This document shows positions 17,801 through 26,890 of a stretch of DNA of 64,000 nucleotides, piece after piece. Origin of the DNA: CBDBLK01 sp965215445 (GTDB taxonomy: Bacteria > Bdellovibrionota > Bacteriovoracia > Bacteriovoracales > Bacteriovoracaceae); NCBI GenBank assembly GCA_965215445.1, contig CBDCDT010000002.1, positions 1,674,001 through 1,738,000 on the forward strand, in the 5' to 3' direction. Positions within the stretch are counted from its first letter, which is position 1, and each line of letters starts with the position of its first letter. Below the pieces are notes generated by a model. The model saw nothing but the letters and a program-made list of their open reading frames with translations. It made no database searches and was not told where the DNA came from. Position numbers and translations under genes: made by a program.

Positions 17801-18088
17801 GATCGCGAAGAAGACGTGGTGGACTATGCCTGGTGGGGAAGAAATTCCGGCGGTCACACCCACCAAGTGGCGGGCCTTCCCGCAAACCCCTTTGGCCTTC
17901 ACGACATGAATGGAAATGTTTGGGAATGGGTGCAAAACGGGAATGGATCAGAGCGCGTTTTGCGCGGAGGAGGATGGGAGTGCCGCCAAGTCTCACTGCT
18001 TTGTTCTCTAGGTCGCGCTACCGCTTACCAGGATACCAGGAGCAGCACTGTTGGGTTCCGCCTGGCGCGGGAGCGAAGGTCACCCTAA
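14861..18088 (+). CDS. large secreted protein with C-terminal FGE-sulfatase-fold domain
   Basis: 1075 residues from the ATG at 14861; a longer frame starting at 14786 overlaps the preceding gene. A signal peptide (about 1-26) is followed by about 850 residues of helical, unrecognised sequence, then a C-terminal SUMF1-like domain (FEMQATEVTQLQYALVMGRNPSKF ... NPFGLHDMNGNVWEW ... RGGGWECRQVSLLCSLGRAT). Unlike the smaller paralog it has two cysteines after RGGGW, spaced a little wider than the active-site pair of true FGE. It ends 9 bases inside the convergent downstream gene. Probable location: periplasm or surface. Confidence 0.8.
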   Translation: MEKRFPFYFIFLALAWCGAFSTAAAPMGFFARCSETVQRLLGKTLGKADKPTTSKTFKTFDELLGDFSKGLIPDLDDPSQRHAFEIYRKVRFGDPLFPHLRPSALADLAGLLKKYPELKKEPFLNFRVEFKGKGHPVTKEFSTFLNSQIKNAGQIRSNLFQVDANLGFWKKVLGYEGPMSALKNREEKRQHFMKFLEQRFPSPLRSLIAQKDVSFSLKARRLYRHLLRERQRLQNEEKDVRLISQLIVDLIHTAGYHQRELVGMIKNGDGMERLSAFRKILQVREELAGELGHANFEQVLKDLGVAGPSSLSGMDLWETLRFLENQMLRKGPGVDTHISKTIRHLSLVESPFRACLGGNDCSSKEYFSKALDPNYHYFTFTDERGHSSGQVTIVLGEAENKEREKVKVAFVDKLQNVANKDIPVLLEGVRQSVAEKGYRLAVPENGGINGFSGVSNQPKTRLFIETYLKRDWEEAFSDFYPHPNAYDFSLGHSRAHDKLPLRPLLPLTSSAWEMHATDLHLPWKVANLDLKALVLDSIALKRGGVEDKLRYIASMDAALKARLSPDPGFQSTLNLWLHNRSQSFKLRKRIFLYRWFEQKTTFSQQMLETFGPGERVVLIQNLWDTPRYKERLLNDGFVFALVAVRNNPKLRESLAQVYFPKHWEAISQVLQAEDIPDDELFHVLEKVKTGLDSRSIVELVGVAKLFRGSSLQEWMEDKFVQSFFNTTSTNAGFSKVFAEFNSSDAMTLRLVERVIDLVEDSSSKTFPALKTYSKLFHFKKETQITSLKDVAIAWLQKGDQRVVDLKAQFLIGQIGSGRRNFENCLELVPESERAALWRGIDRETSFGLFRHLVREWAISGKVFDQGVLESFEFKLVDFPEKSFEMQATEVTQLQYALVMGRNPSKFVQGDGMANLRLGGRSVRIHPNRPVEMVSWEEAQEFIERLNQLQSDYTYRLPTNEEWEFAMRGGSEQSDMRYWFGDREEDVVDYAWWGRNSGGHTHQVAGLPANPFGLHDMNGNVWEWVQNGNGSERVLRGGGWECRQVSLLCSLGRATAYQDTRSSTVGFRLARERRSP

Positions 18089-18872
18089 AGTTTCATCGTC
18101 TTCGAGGGTGTCCAGGTCGATTTCTTTGGAGAGGGTGAGGCCCTGAACCGACTCCTGTTCCTCTTTGATAAAGGGGAATTTGACGGGGACAAGGCCCTCG
18201 ACCGAGCAGTCGCAGTCGATGGTGATGCTTTTGGGCACAAATTCCATGAGTGATGTCAGGTAGTAGTCGCTGGGGACTTCGGGCGCGGGGGGGGCAGATG
18301 CCTGCTCTTCTTCTCCTTCTTTTTGTCCTTCTTTTTGTCCCTCTTTTTGCCCTTCTTCTTGCGCCAGTTCCCGCATGGGCCTGGTGGTGGTGTTTTTGAT
18401 AATCAAGGCCCCCTGAATTTTGTGGCGGGGAATTTCGGCCACCAGATTCCAGGAGCCGGTGGTAAAAAAGTCCAGCACAAAGGTCGATTTACCGTAATTA
18501 AACTTTCGCGGCAGCAGCAGGGATTGCAAAAAATTGCGCGTGCTGGAGTCTTTGGCCTTGCGGGCCAGTTTGCCGCAGAGAAGGCCGTCTTCAATTCTCA
18601 AAATATAGGCCCCGTGCTTTTTGGTACTACAAAAGAGAAAGTATTGGAAGGCCACGCTGAACAGGGTGAAGAGTTTTTTTTGCGGCAAAAGGATATGAGG
18701 GGCCTCGGTGTCCAGCAGGGTTTTGACCGATTCGTAGAGAATTTGTTTGGTGAGGTCACCGCTTCTTGTATTCAAAATCGTTTTCCAATAGTGGGCGCAA
18801 AAAGAGTCCGGCGCATCTTATGCCCGACGGAAATTACTTTGGCAACCCCTTTGGAAAAAATTTCATAATCAT
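18080..18872 (-). CDS. conserved-looking hypothetical protein, 5' end broken by two T-run frame shifts
   Basis: An intact frame begins only at a TTG (18775) and gives 231 residues. The natural start is the ATG at 18872, which overlaps the stop of the upstream gene as ATGA. From there a sensible N-terminus can be read (MIMKFF, SKGVAKVISVGHKMRRTLF, then CAHYWKTILNTRSGDL) only if one T is added to the runs at about 18856 and 18812. The body has a hydrophobic core and a low-complexity EGQKEGQKEGQK repeat. No family is recognised. Either two homopolymer sequencing errors or a decaying gene. Confidence 0.55.
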
Positions 18873-20290
18873 TTTTTTTTGCCGAGGCAATCCCCGGAAT
18901 AATCAAAGAGGCAGTGCTTTTTTACCGTTTGTGCCACCAGGGAGGGCACCATGGCCTCCCAGCCGGCCTGGTTTTCCTGAATCATGCGTATTACCGTGCG
19001 CGACCAAATGGGCAGCACCTTGGGGTCAAAATTTTTGACATCAAAGAGTTGCCCGCGCTTTTTGAGATAGTCGATCAAGGGCCAGACCTCGCTTTCCACC
19101 TGACCCTTTCCTATCGCCAAAATTTGGCCGTTTTCCCCGGCGGCGGGGTAGATAAAGACCCTTCCCCGGTGTCCCATCAGGATGCCGATGCCCTCCAGCA
19201 TACCCCCGGGGAGATTTTGGTAGGATTGATCGGCAAAGACCTCGCCCAGGTTATAATGCCCCATGATGAAGGCGATTTGGAGTTTGGTGCACTGGGAGAT
19301 GTAGGAACTCAGAGCGCCATAGGTTTTAAAACTGGAAATCAGGACGTGATACCCCAGCGCGCCCAATAGCTCGATGCGCGCCAGAAAATCCTTGGAATCC
19401 ACCGCCCCCCGCTCGCGCAGCCGATTCATGGAGATTTCCGGCAGGGTTAAAATTTCTTCGCTTTTTTCTTTGGAAAGCAATTCTCCAAACATCTCCTTGC
19501 CTTTTTGGAGCATATCCAAATTGAGCAGGGTGGGAGGGCGGTAGGAACCCCGGCACAGCAAAATATTTTTCTGGTAGAGGGCATCTTTGGATTGCAGGGG
19601 GGCGCCGGTGGGGTTGAACATGACCGCTTCACAGTAGCCGTTCTTGACCAGCTCCAAGGGCCACAGGCGGGTGTCTGCCTGTTCTGAGAAGGCGGGGCCT
19701 TGCACGTCGATAAAATCAATTTTCAAGCGCTCGGGGGAGAGGTTGTCCATCAGAGTTTGGACGAAGCGGGCGCGGTCATTTTGGCAGTAATAGCAATTGT
19801 AGATCAGATTGGTGCCGACGATGCCGAGCGCCTCTTGTTGCTGGAGGTTGTCTTTGTCGAGCATGCGCACATGCAGGAGTATCTGGCTTTCTTTTGCGCG
19901 GGGAAGGTGCTGGAAGAACATACCCAGCCAGCCGTGGCACTCTCCGCTGCTTTGAAAACTTTTGGCCGCCACGGTGTTGGCAAAAGAGAAAAAACAGGTC
20001 TTTTCGCCGCGGTCTTTGTCCAGCCTCTCCTGCAATTGGTGAAATTCCTTGTCCAGCATGGTTTGCACCCGCTCGCAGGAGACGTAGCGGCCGGCCTTGC
20101 CGTAAATGTCGTCGGAAATCGCCATGTCGTAGGCGGACATGGATTTGGCGATCGTGCCCGAGGCCCCTCCCGCCCGGAAAAAATAGCGTGCCACTTCCTG
20201 GCCGGCGCCGATTTCGGAAAAGGCACCGTAAATTTGGCGGTTCAAATTGATAGTAAAGGCCTTGTGAATGGGGTCGGGTCGTTCGTTCAC
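18869..20290 (-). CDS. conserved hypothetical protein coupled to acnA
   Basis: 473 residues from a GTG inside the acnA stop (GTGA overlap), so it is translated with aconitase. There is no signal peptide. Recognisable blocks include GGASGTIAKSMSAYDM, CFFSFANTVAAKSF, GIVGTNLIYNCYYCQND and GILMGHRGRVFIYPA; it has many cysteines. I do not recognise the family. The tight overlaps with acnA and with the downstream gene suggest one acnA-led operon and a cytosolic role. Confidence 0.75.
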   Translation of the reverse strand: MNERPDPIHKAFTINLNRQIYGAFSEIGAGQEVARYFFRAGGASGTIAKSMSAYDMAISDDIYGKAGRYVSCERVQTMLDKEFHQLQERLDKDRGEKTCFFSFANTVAAKSFQSSGECHGWLGMFFQHLPRAKESQILLHVRMLDKDNLQQQEALGIVGTNLIYNCYYCQNDRARFVQTLMDNLSPERLKIDFIDVQGPAFSEQADTRLWPLELVKNGYCEAVMFNPTGAPLQSKDALYQKNILLCRGSYRPPTLLNLDMLQKGKEMFGELLSKEKSEEILTLPEISMNRLRERGAVDSKDFLARIELLGALGYHVLISSFKTYGALSSYISQCTKLQIAFIMGHYNLGEVFADQSYQNLPGGMLEGIGILMGHRGRVFIYPAAGENGQILAIGKGQVESEVWPLIDYLKKRGQLFDVKNFDPKVLPIWSRTVIRMIQENQAGWEAMVPSLVAQTVKKHCLFDYSGDCLGKKK

Positions 20291-22968
20291 GTTTTACCTT
20301 CCTGGTAGAGTTGTTGGACGGTGTACTGAAGGATGCCTCCACTGGTGAAGTAGTCCACTTCACCGGCGGTATCGAGTCGCGAGAGCAGTTGCAGGTCGTG
20401 CACGCTTCCGTCTTTGCGGCGGATGTGCATCTCGATTTTTTGCTTGGGGGCCAGCTCTCCAGTGGCGCTAAGAGAGAGGGTTTCGCCCCCGTCGAGTCCC
20501 AGCGTATTGCGCGAGACACCCTCGGGAAATTGCAGGGGGAGAACCCCCATGCCGATCAGGTTGGAGCGGTGGATGCGCTCGAAGGATTGCGCTACCACGG
20601 CACGCACGCCCAGTAGAAAGGTTCCCTTGGCGGCCCAGTCTCGGGATGAACCCGTGCCGTATTCCTTGCCGGCAATCACCACCAGGGGAGTACCCTCCTT
20701 GCGGTACTTCATCGCCGCCTCGAAGATGGGCATGGTTTTTCCCGAGGGGTGGTGCAGAGTCAGGCCTCCCTCCGTGCCGGGAAGCATTTCGTTTTTGATG
20801 CGGATATTGGCAAATGTCCCGCGCATCATCACTTCGTGATTGCCCCGGCGGGAGCCGTAGGAATTCCAATCCATCGGTTTGACCTGGTGGGATTCCAAAT
20901 AGGCCGCGGCGGGGGAAGTGGGGGCGATATTTCCCGCCGGAGAGATGTGGTCGGTGGTCACCGAATCCCCGAAGAGGGCCAAAATAGAGGCGTTTTGCAC
21001 GTTAAAAGTTTGAGCGGCACCGTCCGCTCCCGCCTTTTCAAAAAAGGAGGGCCTCCTGACGTAAGTGGAATTTTCCTCCCACTGGTACAAGCTACCCTCG
21101 GGAGCGTCGATATGTTTCCAGCGATGATCTCCCGAGAAAACGTCGGCGTAGCGCTTTTGGTACATATCCGAAGAAATGTGTTGTTCTAAAAGGGCGTTGA
21201 TTTCAGCACTCGAAGGCCAGATGTCTTTTAAAAAAACCTCCGCGCCCTGGGAGTCGCGCCCCAGTGCCTCTTTGGCCAGGTCGATATTTTTGTTGCCCGC
21301 CAGGGCGTAGGCCACCACCAAAGGGGGAGAGGCCAGGTAGTTGGCCTTGACGTCGGGGGAGATGCGCCCCTCAAAATTGCGGTTGCCCGAAAGCACTGCC
21401 GCCGCCACCAGATCGTTGTCCCGGATGCACTTGCTGATGGCCGGGGGCAAGGGGCCGGTGTTGCCGATGCAGGTGGTGCAGCCGTAACCCACCAGGTGAA
21501 ATCCCAAGGCGTCCAGCGCCTCTTGCAGACCGCTGGCGTGCAAATAATCGGTGACCACCTGGGAACCCGGCGCCAGAGAAGTTTTCACCCAGGGTTTGGT
21601 TTTAAGTCCCCTCTCCCGCGCTTTTTTGGCCAAAAGTCCCGCCGCCAAGAGCGCGCTGGGGTTGGAGGTGTTGGTGCACGAGGTGATCGCCGCCACCACG
21701 ATGTGCCCGTGTTGCATTTCAAAGTTTTTTCCTGCGACGGGAAAACTTTTTTGCAAATCACCTTCAGAGCATTGAAAGATTTCACGCGCCTGAGAGACAA
21801 AAGTTTGGGCGGCATTTTTGAGGGGGATTTTGTCCTGGGGCCTTTTGGGGCCGGCCAGGCAGGGAACAATTTCGTTCATGTTCAATTCCACCACTGAAGA
21901 AAACACCGCTTCAGGGGCATCATGGTCGTACCACAATCCCTGTTCTTTGGCGTAGGCCTCAACCAGTGCCCTTTGGGATTCATCCCTTCCCGAGAGTTTG
22001 AGGTAGTCGATGCTCTTTTGGTCGATGGGAAAAAAACCGCAGGTGGCCCCGTATTCGGGGGCCATATTCGCCAGGGTGGCCCGGTCGGCCAGGGAGAGGT
22101 GAGAGAGGCCCGCGCCGAAAAATTCCACAAATTTTCCCACCACTCCGTGCTGGCGCAGTCGCTCCACCACGTTCAAAACCAAATCCGTGGCGGTGATACC
22201 CTCGCGCAAAGTGCCGGTGAGTTTCAATCCCACCACTTCGGGGATGAGCATGGTCACCGGTTGCCCGAGCATGGCCGCCTCGGCCTCAATGCCCCCCACG
22301 CCCCAGCCCAAAACCGAAAGGCCATTGATCATGGTGGTGTGGGAGTCGGTTCCCACACAACTGTCGGGATAGGCAAAAGCGCGCCCCTGAGCGTCCTCGG
22401 ACGTCCACACCACTTTGGCCAGATACTCCAGATTCACCTGGTGAATGATGCCGGTGCCGGGGGGAACCACGCGGAAATTGGCAAAGGCCTTTTGGCCCCA
22501 CTTGAGAAAACGGTAGCGCTCAAAGTTTCTTTGATATTCCAGTTCGACGTTTTTTTCAAAGGCCTTGCTGTCTCCGAAGTGTTCGACCTGTAGAGAGTGG
22601 TCGATGACCAGGTCTACCGGGGAAAGGGGATTGATCTTTTGCGGGTCACCCCCCAACTGCTGCATGGCCTCGCGCATAGCTGCCAGATCGACGATCGCCG
22701 GAACTCCGGTGAAATCCTGCATCACCACCCGCACCGGGTGATAGGCAATTTCCCGCTCCGATTTTCCCTTGAGCGCCCAGTCATTCATCGCCTCCAGGTC
22801 TTCCCAGACGACGTGGCGGCGATCCAGGTGACGCAGTAAGTTTTCCAACAAGACTTTGAGCGAGCAGGGCAGGCGCTGGATGCGGTCAAGTCCCTGTGCT
22901 TGCGCTTTTTTGAGTGAAAAGATAGAGTATTTTTGCCCTCCCACTTGTAAGTCGGAGATAAAATTCAT
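20287..22968 (-). CDS. acnA: aconitate hydratase (AcnA/IRP type)
   Basis: About 893 residues; the start is the ATG at 22968 or the GTG at 22974, which has a GGGG site six bases upstream. The conserved [4Fe-4S] cysteines are in AAITSCTNTSNPSALLAAG and GYGCTTCIGNTGPLP, and the C-terminal swivel domain has GNHEVMMRGTFANIRIKN and GKEYGTGSSRDWAAKG. It isomerises citrate and isocitrate in the TCA cycle. It is divergent from cmoB, only 48 bases away, so the two share a promoter region. Confidence 0.97.
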   Translation of the reverse strand: MNFISDLQVGGQKYSIFSLKKAQAQGLDRIQRLPCSLKVLLENLLRHLDRRHVVWEDLEAMNDWALKGKSEREIAYHPVRVVMQDFTGVPAIVDLAAMREAMQQLGGDPQKINPLSPVDLVIDHSLQVEHFGDSKAFEKNVELEYQRNFERYRFLKWGQKAFANFRVVPPGTGIIHQVNLEYLAKVVWTSEDAQGRAFAYPDSCVGTDSHTTMINGLSVLGWGVGGIEAEAAMLGQPVTMLIPEVVGLKLTGTLREGITATDLVLNVVERLRQHGVVGKFVEFFGAGLSHLSLADRATLANMAPEYGATCGFFPIDQKSIDYLKLSGRDESQRALVEAYAKEQGLWYDHDAPEAVFSSVVELNMNEIVPCLAGPKRPQDKIPLKNAAQTFVSQAREIFQCSEGDLQKSFPVAGKNFEMQHGHIVVAAITSCTNTSNPSALLAAGLLAKKARERGLKTKPWVKTSLAPGSQVVTDYLHASGLQEALDALGFHLVGYGCTTCIGNTGPLPPAISKCIRDNDLVAAAVLSGNRNFEGRISPDVKANYLASPPLVVAYALAGNKNIDLAKEALGRDSQGAEVFLKDIWPSSAEINALLEQHISSDMYQKRYADVFSGDHRWKHIDAPEGSLYQWEENSTYVRRPSFFEKAGADGAAQTFNVQNASILALFGDSVTTDHISPAGNIAPTSPAAAYLESHQVKPMDWNSYGSRRGNHEVMMRGTFANIRIKNEMLPGTEGGLTLHHPSGKTMPIFEAAMKYRKEGTPLVVIAGKEYGTGSSRDWAAKGTFLLGVRAVVAQSFERIHRSNLIGMGVLPLQFPEGVSRNTLGLDGGETLSLSATGELAPKQKIEMHIRRKDGSVHDLQLLSRLDTAGEVDYFTSGGILQYTVQQLYQEGKT

Positions 22969-23015
22969 GCTCACCAATGGCCCCTTTGTTTAAGGTGTGA
23001 GAATCATTCACCATT

Positions 23016-24029
23016 ATGCTTGAGAAAAAACCAATCGTCACGACTTGCGAAGATTCCCCACCGGAGTGGATAAAAAATTTAAACCGGCGCTCGCGCCGTC
23101 AAACTTTGCTTTCCCTTTTGTCACGGCAAAGGGCACGGGTATTGAGGGAGCAACAGCGGCGCTGGCCCTTGCTCGCTTCGGGTTTTCCCCCGATCAATCC
23201 CGAATCCATCGAGGTGGATGTCTCCGCCGTCGCCGTCAGCGTGCAGACCAGCGAGAATTTGACCGAGGCACAGCGCTTGGCCTTGGAAGAGTGTGCGCGC
23301 AAGCTTGCACCCTGGAAAAAGGGGCCATACCAGTTGTTTCATCTCGACATCGACGCCGAATGGCGTTCGGATAAAAAGTGGGAGCGCTTGAGCGGCCATT
23401 TGCCGCCGCTTTCAGGCGCGCGGGTTTTGGACATCGGCTGCAACAACGGCTACTTTCTCTTTCGCGCGAGTGAATACAATCCCGCTTTGCTTTTGGGCAT
23501 AGACCCGGTGGCGCTGTTTGTGGCCCAGTTTGAGTTGATCCAGCACTACGCCCGAAGGCGGCGCCTGTTTGTGGAACCGCTGGGTATTGAGCACTTGCCC
23601 TTGATGCGGGAAAGTTTTGAAGTGTGTTTGTGTTTGGGCATCATCTATCACCATCGCAACCCCATCCAGCAATTGATCGACATCCGCGAGTCCCTGACTC
23701 CCGGAGGGTGGCTCTTTTTGGAAAGTCTCGGTATTCTCGGAGATGATTCCCGCGCCCTTTTTCCCGAAGCAAGCTACGCCCGCATGGGCAACGTCTGGTT
23801 TGTGCCAACTTTAAGTTGTCTAATCAATTGGGTGCAGCGGGCGCGCTTTGTGGAGGTGCAGGTGTTGGCGGACACGCCCTCCAGCGAGTCCGAGCAACGG
23901 GCCACCAAATGGTGCCTGCCCGATCAACCTTCTTTGCGCGACAGTCTCGACCCCGAAAACTCTGGACTCACCATTGAGGGATACCCCGCCCCCCGCCGCT
24001 TTCTCTTGCGAGCGAGGAAACGGGGATGA
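23016..24029 (+). CDS. cmoB: tRNA U34 carboxymethyltransferase CmoB
   Basis: 337 residues. The SAM-fold motif is GARVLDIGCNNGYFLFRASEYNPALLLGIDP near residue 135, followed by LCLGIIYHHRNPIQQLIDIRESLTPGGWLFLES, which is typical of CmoB. The enzyme uses carboxy-SAM, made by CmoA, to form 5-oxyacetyl uridine in tRNA wobble positions. cmoA is not in the window. The gene overlaps the next one by four bases (ATGA). Confidence 0.9.
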   Translation: MLEKKPIVTTCEDSPPEWIKNLNRRSRRQTLLSLLSRQRARVLREQQRRWPLLASGFPPINPESIEVDVSAVAVSVQTSENLTEAQRLALEECARKLAPWKKGPYQLFHLDIDAEWRSDKKWERLSGHLPPLSGARVLDIGCNNGYFLFRASEYNPALLLGIDPVALFVAQFELIQHYARRRRLFVEPLGIEHLPLMRESFEVCLCLGIIYHHRNPIQQLIDIRESLTPGGWLFLESLGILGDDSRALFPEASYARMGNVWFVPTLSCLINWVQRARFVEVQVLADTPSSESEQRATKWCLPDQPSLRDSLDPENSGLTIEGYPAPRRFLLRARKRG

Positions 24030-24394
24030 AACGCTCGTGGTGGTTGTTGCCTTTTGGGTATTTGACTTTGGGTTTGGGTTTAATAGGCATTGCCCTGCCG
24101 CTGCTTCCCACCACTCCCTTTATCATTCTTTCGGCCTGGTGCTTTGCCCGTTCCAGTCCGCGCATGGAGGCGTGGCTTTTGCGCCAAAAGCACCTGGGGC
24201 CAATGCTTTCCCGTTGGAGGGAACACGGGGCGATTTCCCTTTCCGCCAAACTTCTGGCCACCGCTAGCATTGCACTTTTGTTTGGCATTTCTTTGTTGGC
24301 AATGGAATGGCATTACTTGATTCAAGCGGGGTTGGTGTTGATTGCACTTTCGGTGCTGGGTTTTATTTGGAGCAGGCCCCGATCCCCAAACTAA
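24026..24394 (+). CDS. DUF454 (YbaN-like) inner-membrane protein
   Basis: 122 residues with three hydrophobic segments. The block GLIGIALPLLPTTPFIILSAWCFARSSPRMEAWLLRQKHLGPML is the signature of the DUF454/YbaN family, small inner-membrane proteins of unknown function. The ATG overlaps the cmoB stop, so the two are translationally coupled. Confidence 0.85.
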   Translation: MKRSWWLLPFGYLTLGLGLIGIALPLLPTTPFIILSAWCFARSSPRMEAWLLRQKHLGPMLSRWREHGAISLSAKLLATASIALLFGISLLAMEWHYLIQAGLVLIALSVLGFIWSRPRSPN

Positions 24395-24502
24395 ATTTTT
24401 TGTGTTTTCCAGTTTGCTTATCTGATTGTTTTGGGTTGATATCTTCCTTAAAGTTTTTTTGAAAAACAACGATAAAGGGAAAAATCTTAACCGCAAGGAG
24501 TT

Positions 24503-26890
24503 ATGATGAAAAGCTATTACAAATATTTTCTTTATCTGACCCTATTGGTTTTTCATCTCAGTTGCGTGCCCTCGAATAAGACTTCTTCAAGCTCCAAGGC
24601 CCACGATACCCAGACATCCGGCCAGGAGAGGCCCGCCAATTTATATTCTTCTTTTCAGACCAAAAGTCTGAGTGAAATCTATTTGTCCCCGCAGGGGCCT
24701 CCAAAGCGGGATATTCCCACTTGTACAAATATTTGCCCGGATGGGTACGATGGCCCGGGTGCTTATCCTGGGTGTTCCTGTCTTCCGCAACAATCTTGTA
24801 GCAATACTTGTCCCGATGGATATTCTGGCCCGGGCAGTTACCCTGATTGTGAATGTACACCGCCGGCGACTTGTACCAATACTTGCCCGAGAGGGTGGGA
24901 TGGGCCGAGTTCTTTTCCCGATTGTAAATGTACACCAACTTTTTGTACCAATACCTGTCCGCAAGGACAAACTGGCCCAGGCCCCTATCCCGAATGTGCC
25001 TGTACGCCGCCGCAAACTTGTCCCAATACTTGTCCCCAAGGATATTCTGGCCCGGGTAGTTTTCCGGGCTGTGAATGTACGCCGCCACAGCAATCATCAA
25101 AAACTTGCAACAATAGTTGTCCCCAAGGCTGGAGCGGCCCCGGCCCGTACGCCCAGGGTTGCCTGTGTACGCCACCGGGAGCTTGCCAAAATACATGCTT
25201 GAAAGGGCAAATAGGCCCCAGTGCTTATCCGGGTTGTTCGTGTATCAATCCGCCCAGATGTAACGCTTGTCCTACAGGGTATAAAGGCCCCAGTGCTTAT
25301 CCAGCTTGTGCCTGTACGCCGCCGACGACTTGTACCAACAATTGTCCCACGGGATATTCTGGGCCAAGTGCTTACCCCCATTGTGCCTGTACCGCTCCAC
25401 CACCACCGCCGGAATCACAGACTTGTACCAACGATTGTCCCCAAGGATACAATGGCCCAAGCGATTGGCCTCGTTGTGCATGTACCATTTCTGCCCGCTC
25501 TGAAAATAATGACCCTCCTGAAGAAGAAAGCGACCCCATTGCAATAAACCCGAGTCCATTGGGTCTGATCAGTGCGGGTGATGGTCACACTTGTGTTGTG
25601 ACCTCTGAAAAAAAAGTAAAATGCTGGGGATATGGAGACTATGGGCAGTTGGGAAATGGCGTATCTTTCCCCACAATAGAGACTACTGGTTATGGTAACG
25701 CTAACTATAAACCTTATTATGTTAGTCACCCAGTGAATGTTCTTCACCTTTCTAATGTTATCCAAATCAATACGAAACATTACCACACTTGCTCTGTGGT
25801 TTCTGAAAAAAAAGCTCTATGCTTTGGACGAGGGGTTTTTGGGCAATTGGGTTATGGTTCTTCTTGGGATTACAATAAAAATCCAGACTTAAATCTGGAT
25901 GACCTTAATAGAACTGCCCCTTCAAGGGTTATTGATTTAGAAGACGCTGTTCAAATCGAAACAGGGAACAACTACACTTGTGCTCTGACTTCTACAGGGA
26001 AGATTAAATGTTGGGGATGGGGTTTTGATCTAAATATGGATTGGGAAAATCATTCCATTGAAAGTAAAAAGATGCTTAAAAGGGTTAACCCTTTTATGAC
26101 TGCTCATGGGAGACCTTACTACATAGAGGATAAAGAAGGCAATCCCTATTCTGGTTTTACTCAAATTGCCACGGGAGGTAGCCACTTTTGTGCTCTGACT
26201 TCTCAAAGAACAGTGAAATGCTGGGGGTGGCAACTCTACGGACGGCTGGGCAACGGTCAGATTGGCAATAAATCGCATCATGACCCTGTCGATGTGATAG
26301 ACGAGCAAGGTAACCCTCTTTCCAACGTTGTCCAAATTAGTGCGAGAGGAGCGCGTACTTGCGCCCTGATTTCTCCTACCGGCACAGTAAAATGTTGGGG
26401 TGAGACACACTATCCAGGAGATGGAACTCCTGCCTCAACAAGCGTTAAAAAGAGAATGCTTTACCCCGCATATGTCGTGGATGGGGAGGGCAGCACCAAT
26501 CCCCTTTCCGGCGTTGTTCAAATCAGCGTGAATTTAAGGCACATGTGCGCTTTAACTTCTCAAGGTACAGTCAAATGTTGGGGAGCGGGAAAAAGAGGGC
26601 AAATGGGACATGGTTCTTTTTCCAACAGTAATTGGCCTGTGGATGTGGTAGAAGGAAAGAGTAGCGATAATCCTCTTTCTGGTATTATTCAAGTTTCTGT
26701 AGGAGGTTTTCACACCTGTGTTATAACTTCTGAAGGCACAGTCAAATGTTGGGGGGATAACACTTTTGATAATTTGGGAAGTGGCATTTCTTCTGGTTTG
26801 AGAAGTGGAGTTCCTTCCAAGAATAATCGTTATATAAATTACCCCGTGGACGTGAAGAATAAAGATGGCAGCATTTTTTCTATCAAGTAG
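24503..26890 (+). CDS. RCC1-repeat lipoprotein with ten Cys-rich N-terminal repeats
   Basis: 795 residues; AAGGAG precedes two ATGs (24503 and 24506). The signal ends at FHLSC, a lipobox-like site. Residues of about 75-330 hold ten 24-31-residue repeats of the form C-x-N-x-CP-x-G-(Y/W/Q)-x-GP-(G/S)-x-(Y/F)P-x-C-x-C-T-PP. Then come about seven RCC1-type blades, each with ISAGDxHTCVVTSExKVKCWG. The likely fold is a disulfide-rich stalk carrying a seven-bladed propeller at the cell surface, for binding. An adhesin or recognition protein is plausible but not demonstrated. Confidence 0.8.
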   Translation: MMKSYYKYFLYLTLLVFHLSCVPSNKTSSSSKAHDTQTSGQERPANLYSSFQTKSLSEIYLSPQGPPKRDIPTCTNICPDGYDGPGAYPGCSCLPQQSCSNTCPDGYSGPGSYPDCECTPPATCTNTCPRGWDGPSSFPDCKCTPTFCTNTCPQGQTGPGPYPECACTPPQTCPNTCPQGYSGPGSFPGCECTPPQQSSKTCNNSCPQGWSGPGPYAQGCLCTPPGACQNTCLKGQIGPSAYPGCSCINPPRCNACPTGYKGPSAYPACACTPPTTCTNNCPTGYSGPSAYPHCACTAPPPPPESQTCTNDCPQGYNGPSDWPRCACTISARSENNDPPEEESDPIAINPSPLGLISAGDGHTCVVTSEKKVKCWGYGDYGQLGNGVSFPTIETTGYGNANYKPYYVSHPVNVLHLSNVIQINTKHYHTCSVVSEKKALCFGRGVFGQLGYGSSWDYNKNPDLNLDDLNRTAPSRVIDLEDAVQIETGNNYTCALTSTGKIKCWGWGFDLNMDWENHSIESKKMLKRVNPFMTAHGRPYYIEDKEGNPYSGFTQIATGGSHFCALTSQRTVKCWGWQLYGRLGNGQIGNKSHHDPVDVIDEQGNPLSNVVQISARGARTCALISPTGTVKCWGETHYPGDGTPASTSVKKRMLYPAYVVDGEGSTNPLSGVVQISVNLRHMCALTSQGTVKCWGAGKRGQMGHGSFSNSNWPVDVVEGKSSDNPLSGIIQVSVGGFHTCVITSEGTVKCWGDNTFDNLGSGISSGLRSGVPSKNNRYINYPVDVKNKDGSIFSIK
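24721..25486 (+). repeat. Cys-rich tandem repeats (about 75 nt x 10)
   Basis: Ten imperfect in-frame units encoding the motif CPxGYxGPxxYPxCxCTPP. Units vary from 72 to 93 bases and are diverged from one another, so they are old repeats rather than a recent expansion. The region is coding throughout. Confidence 0.8.

Noticed and set aside
24721..25486. Tandem repeats considered as a CRISPR array
   Set aside because: Units are 72-93 bases, imperfect, in one continuous reading frame and without constant spacers; they encode Cys-rich protein repeats.
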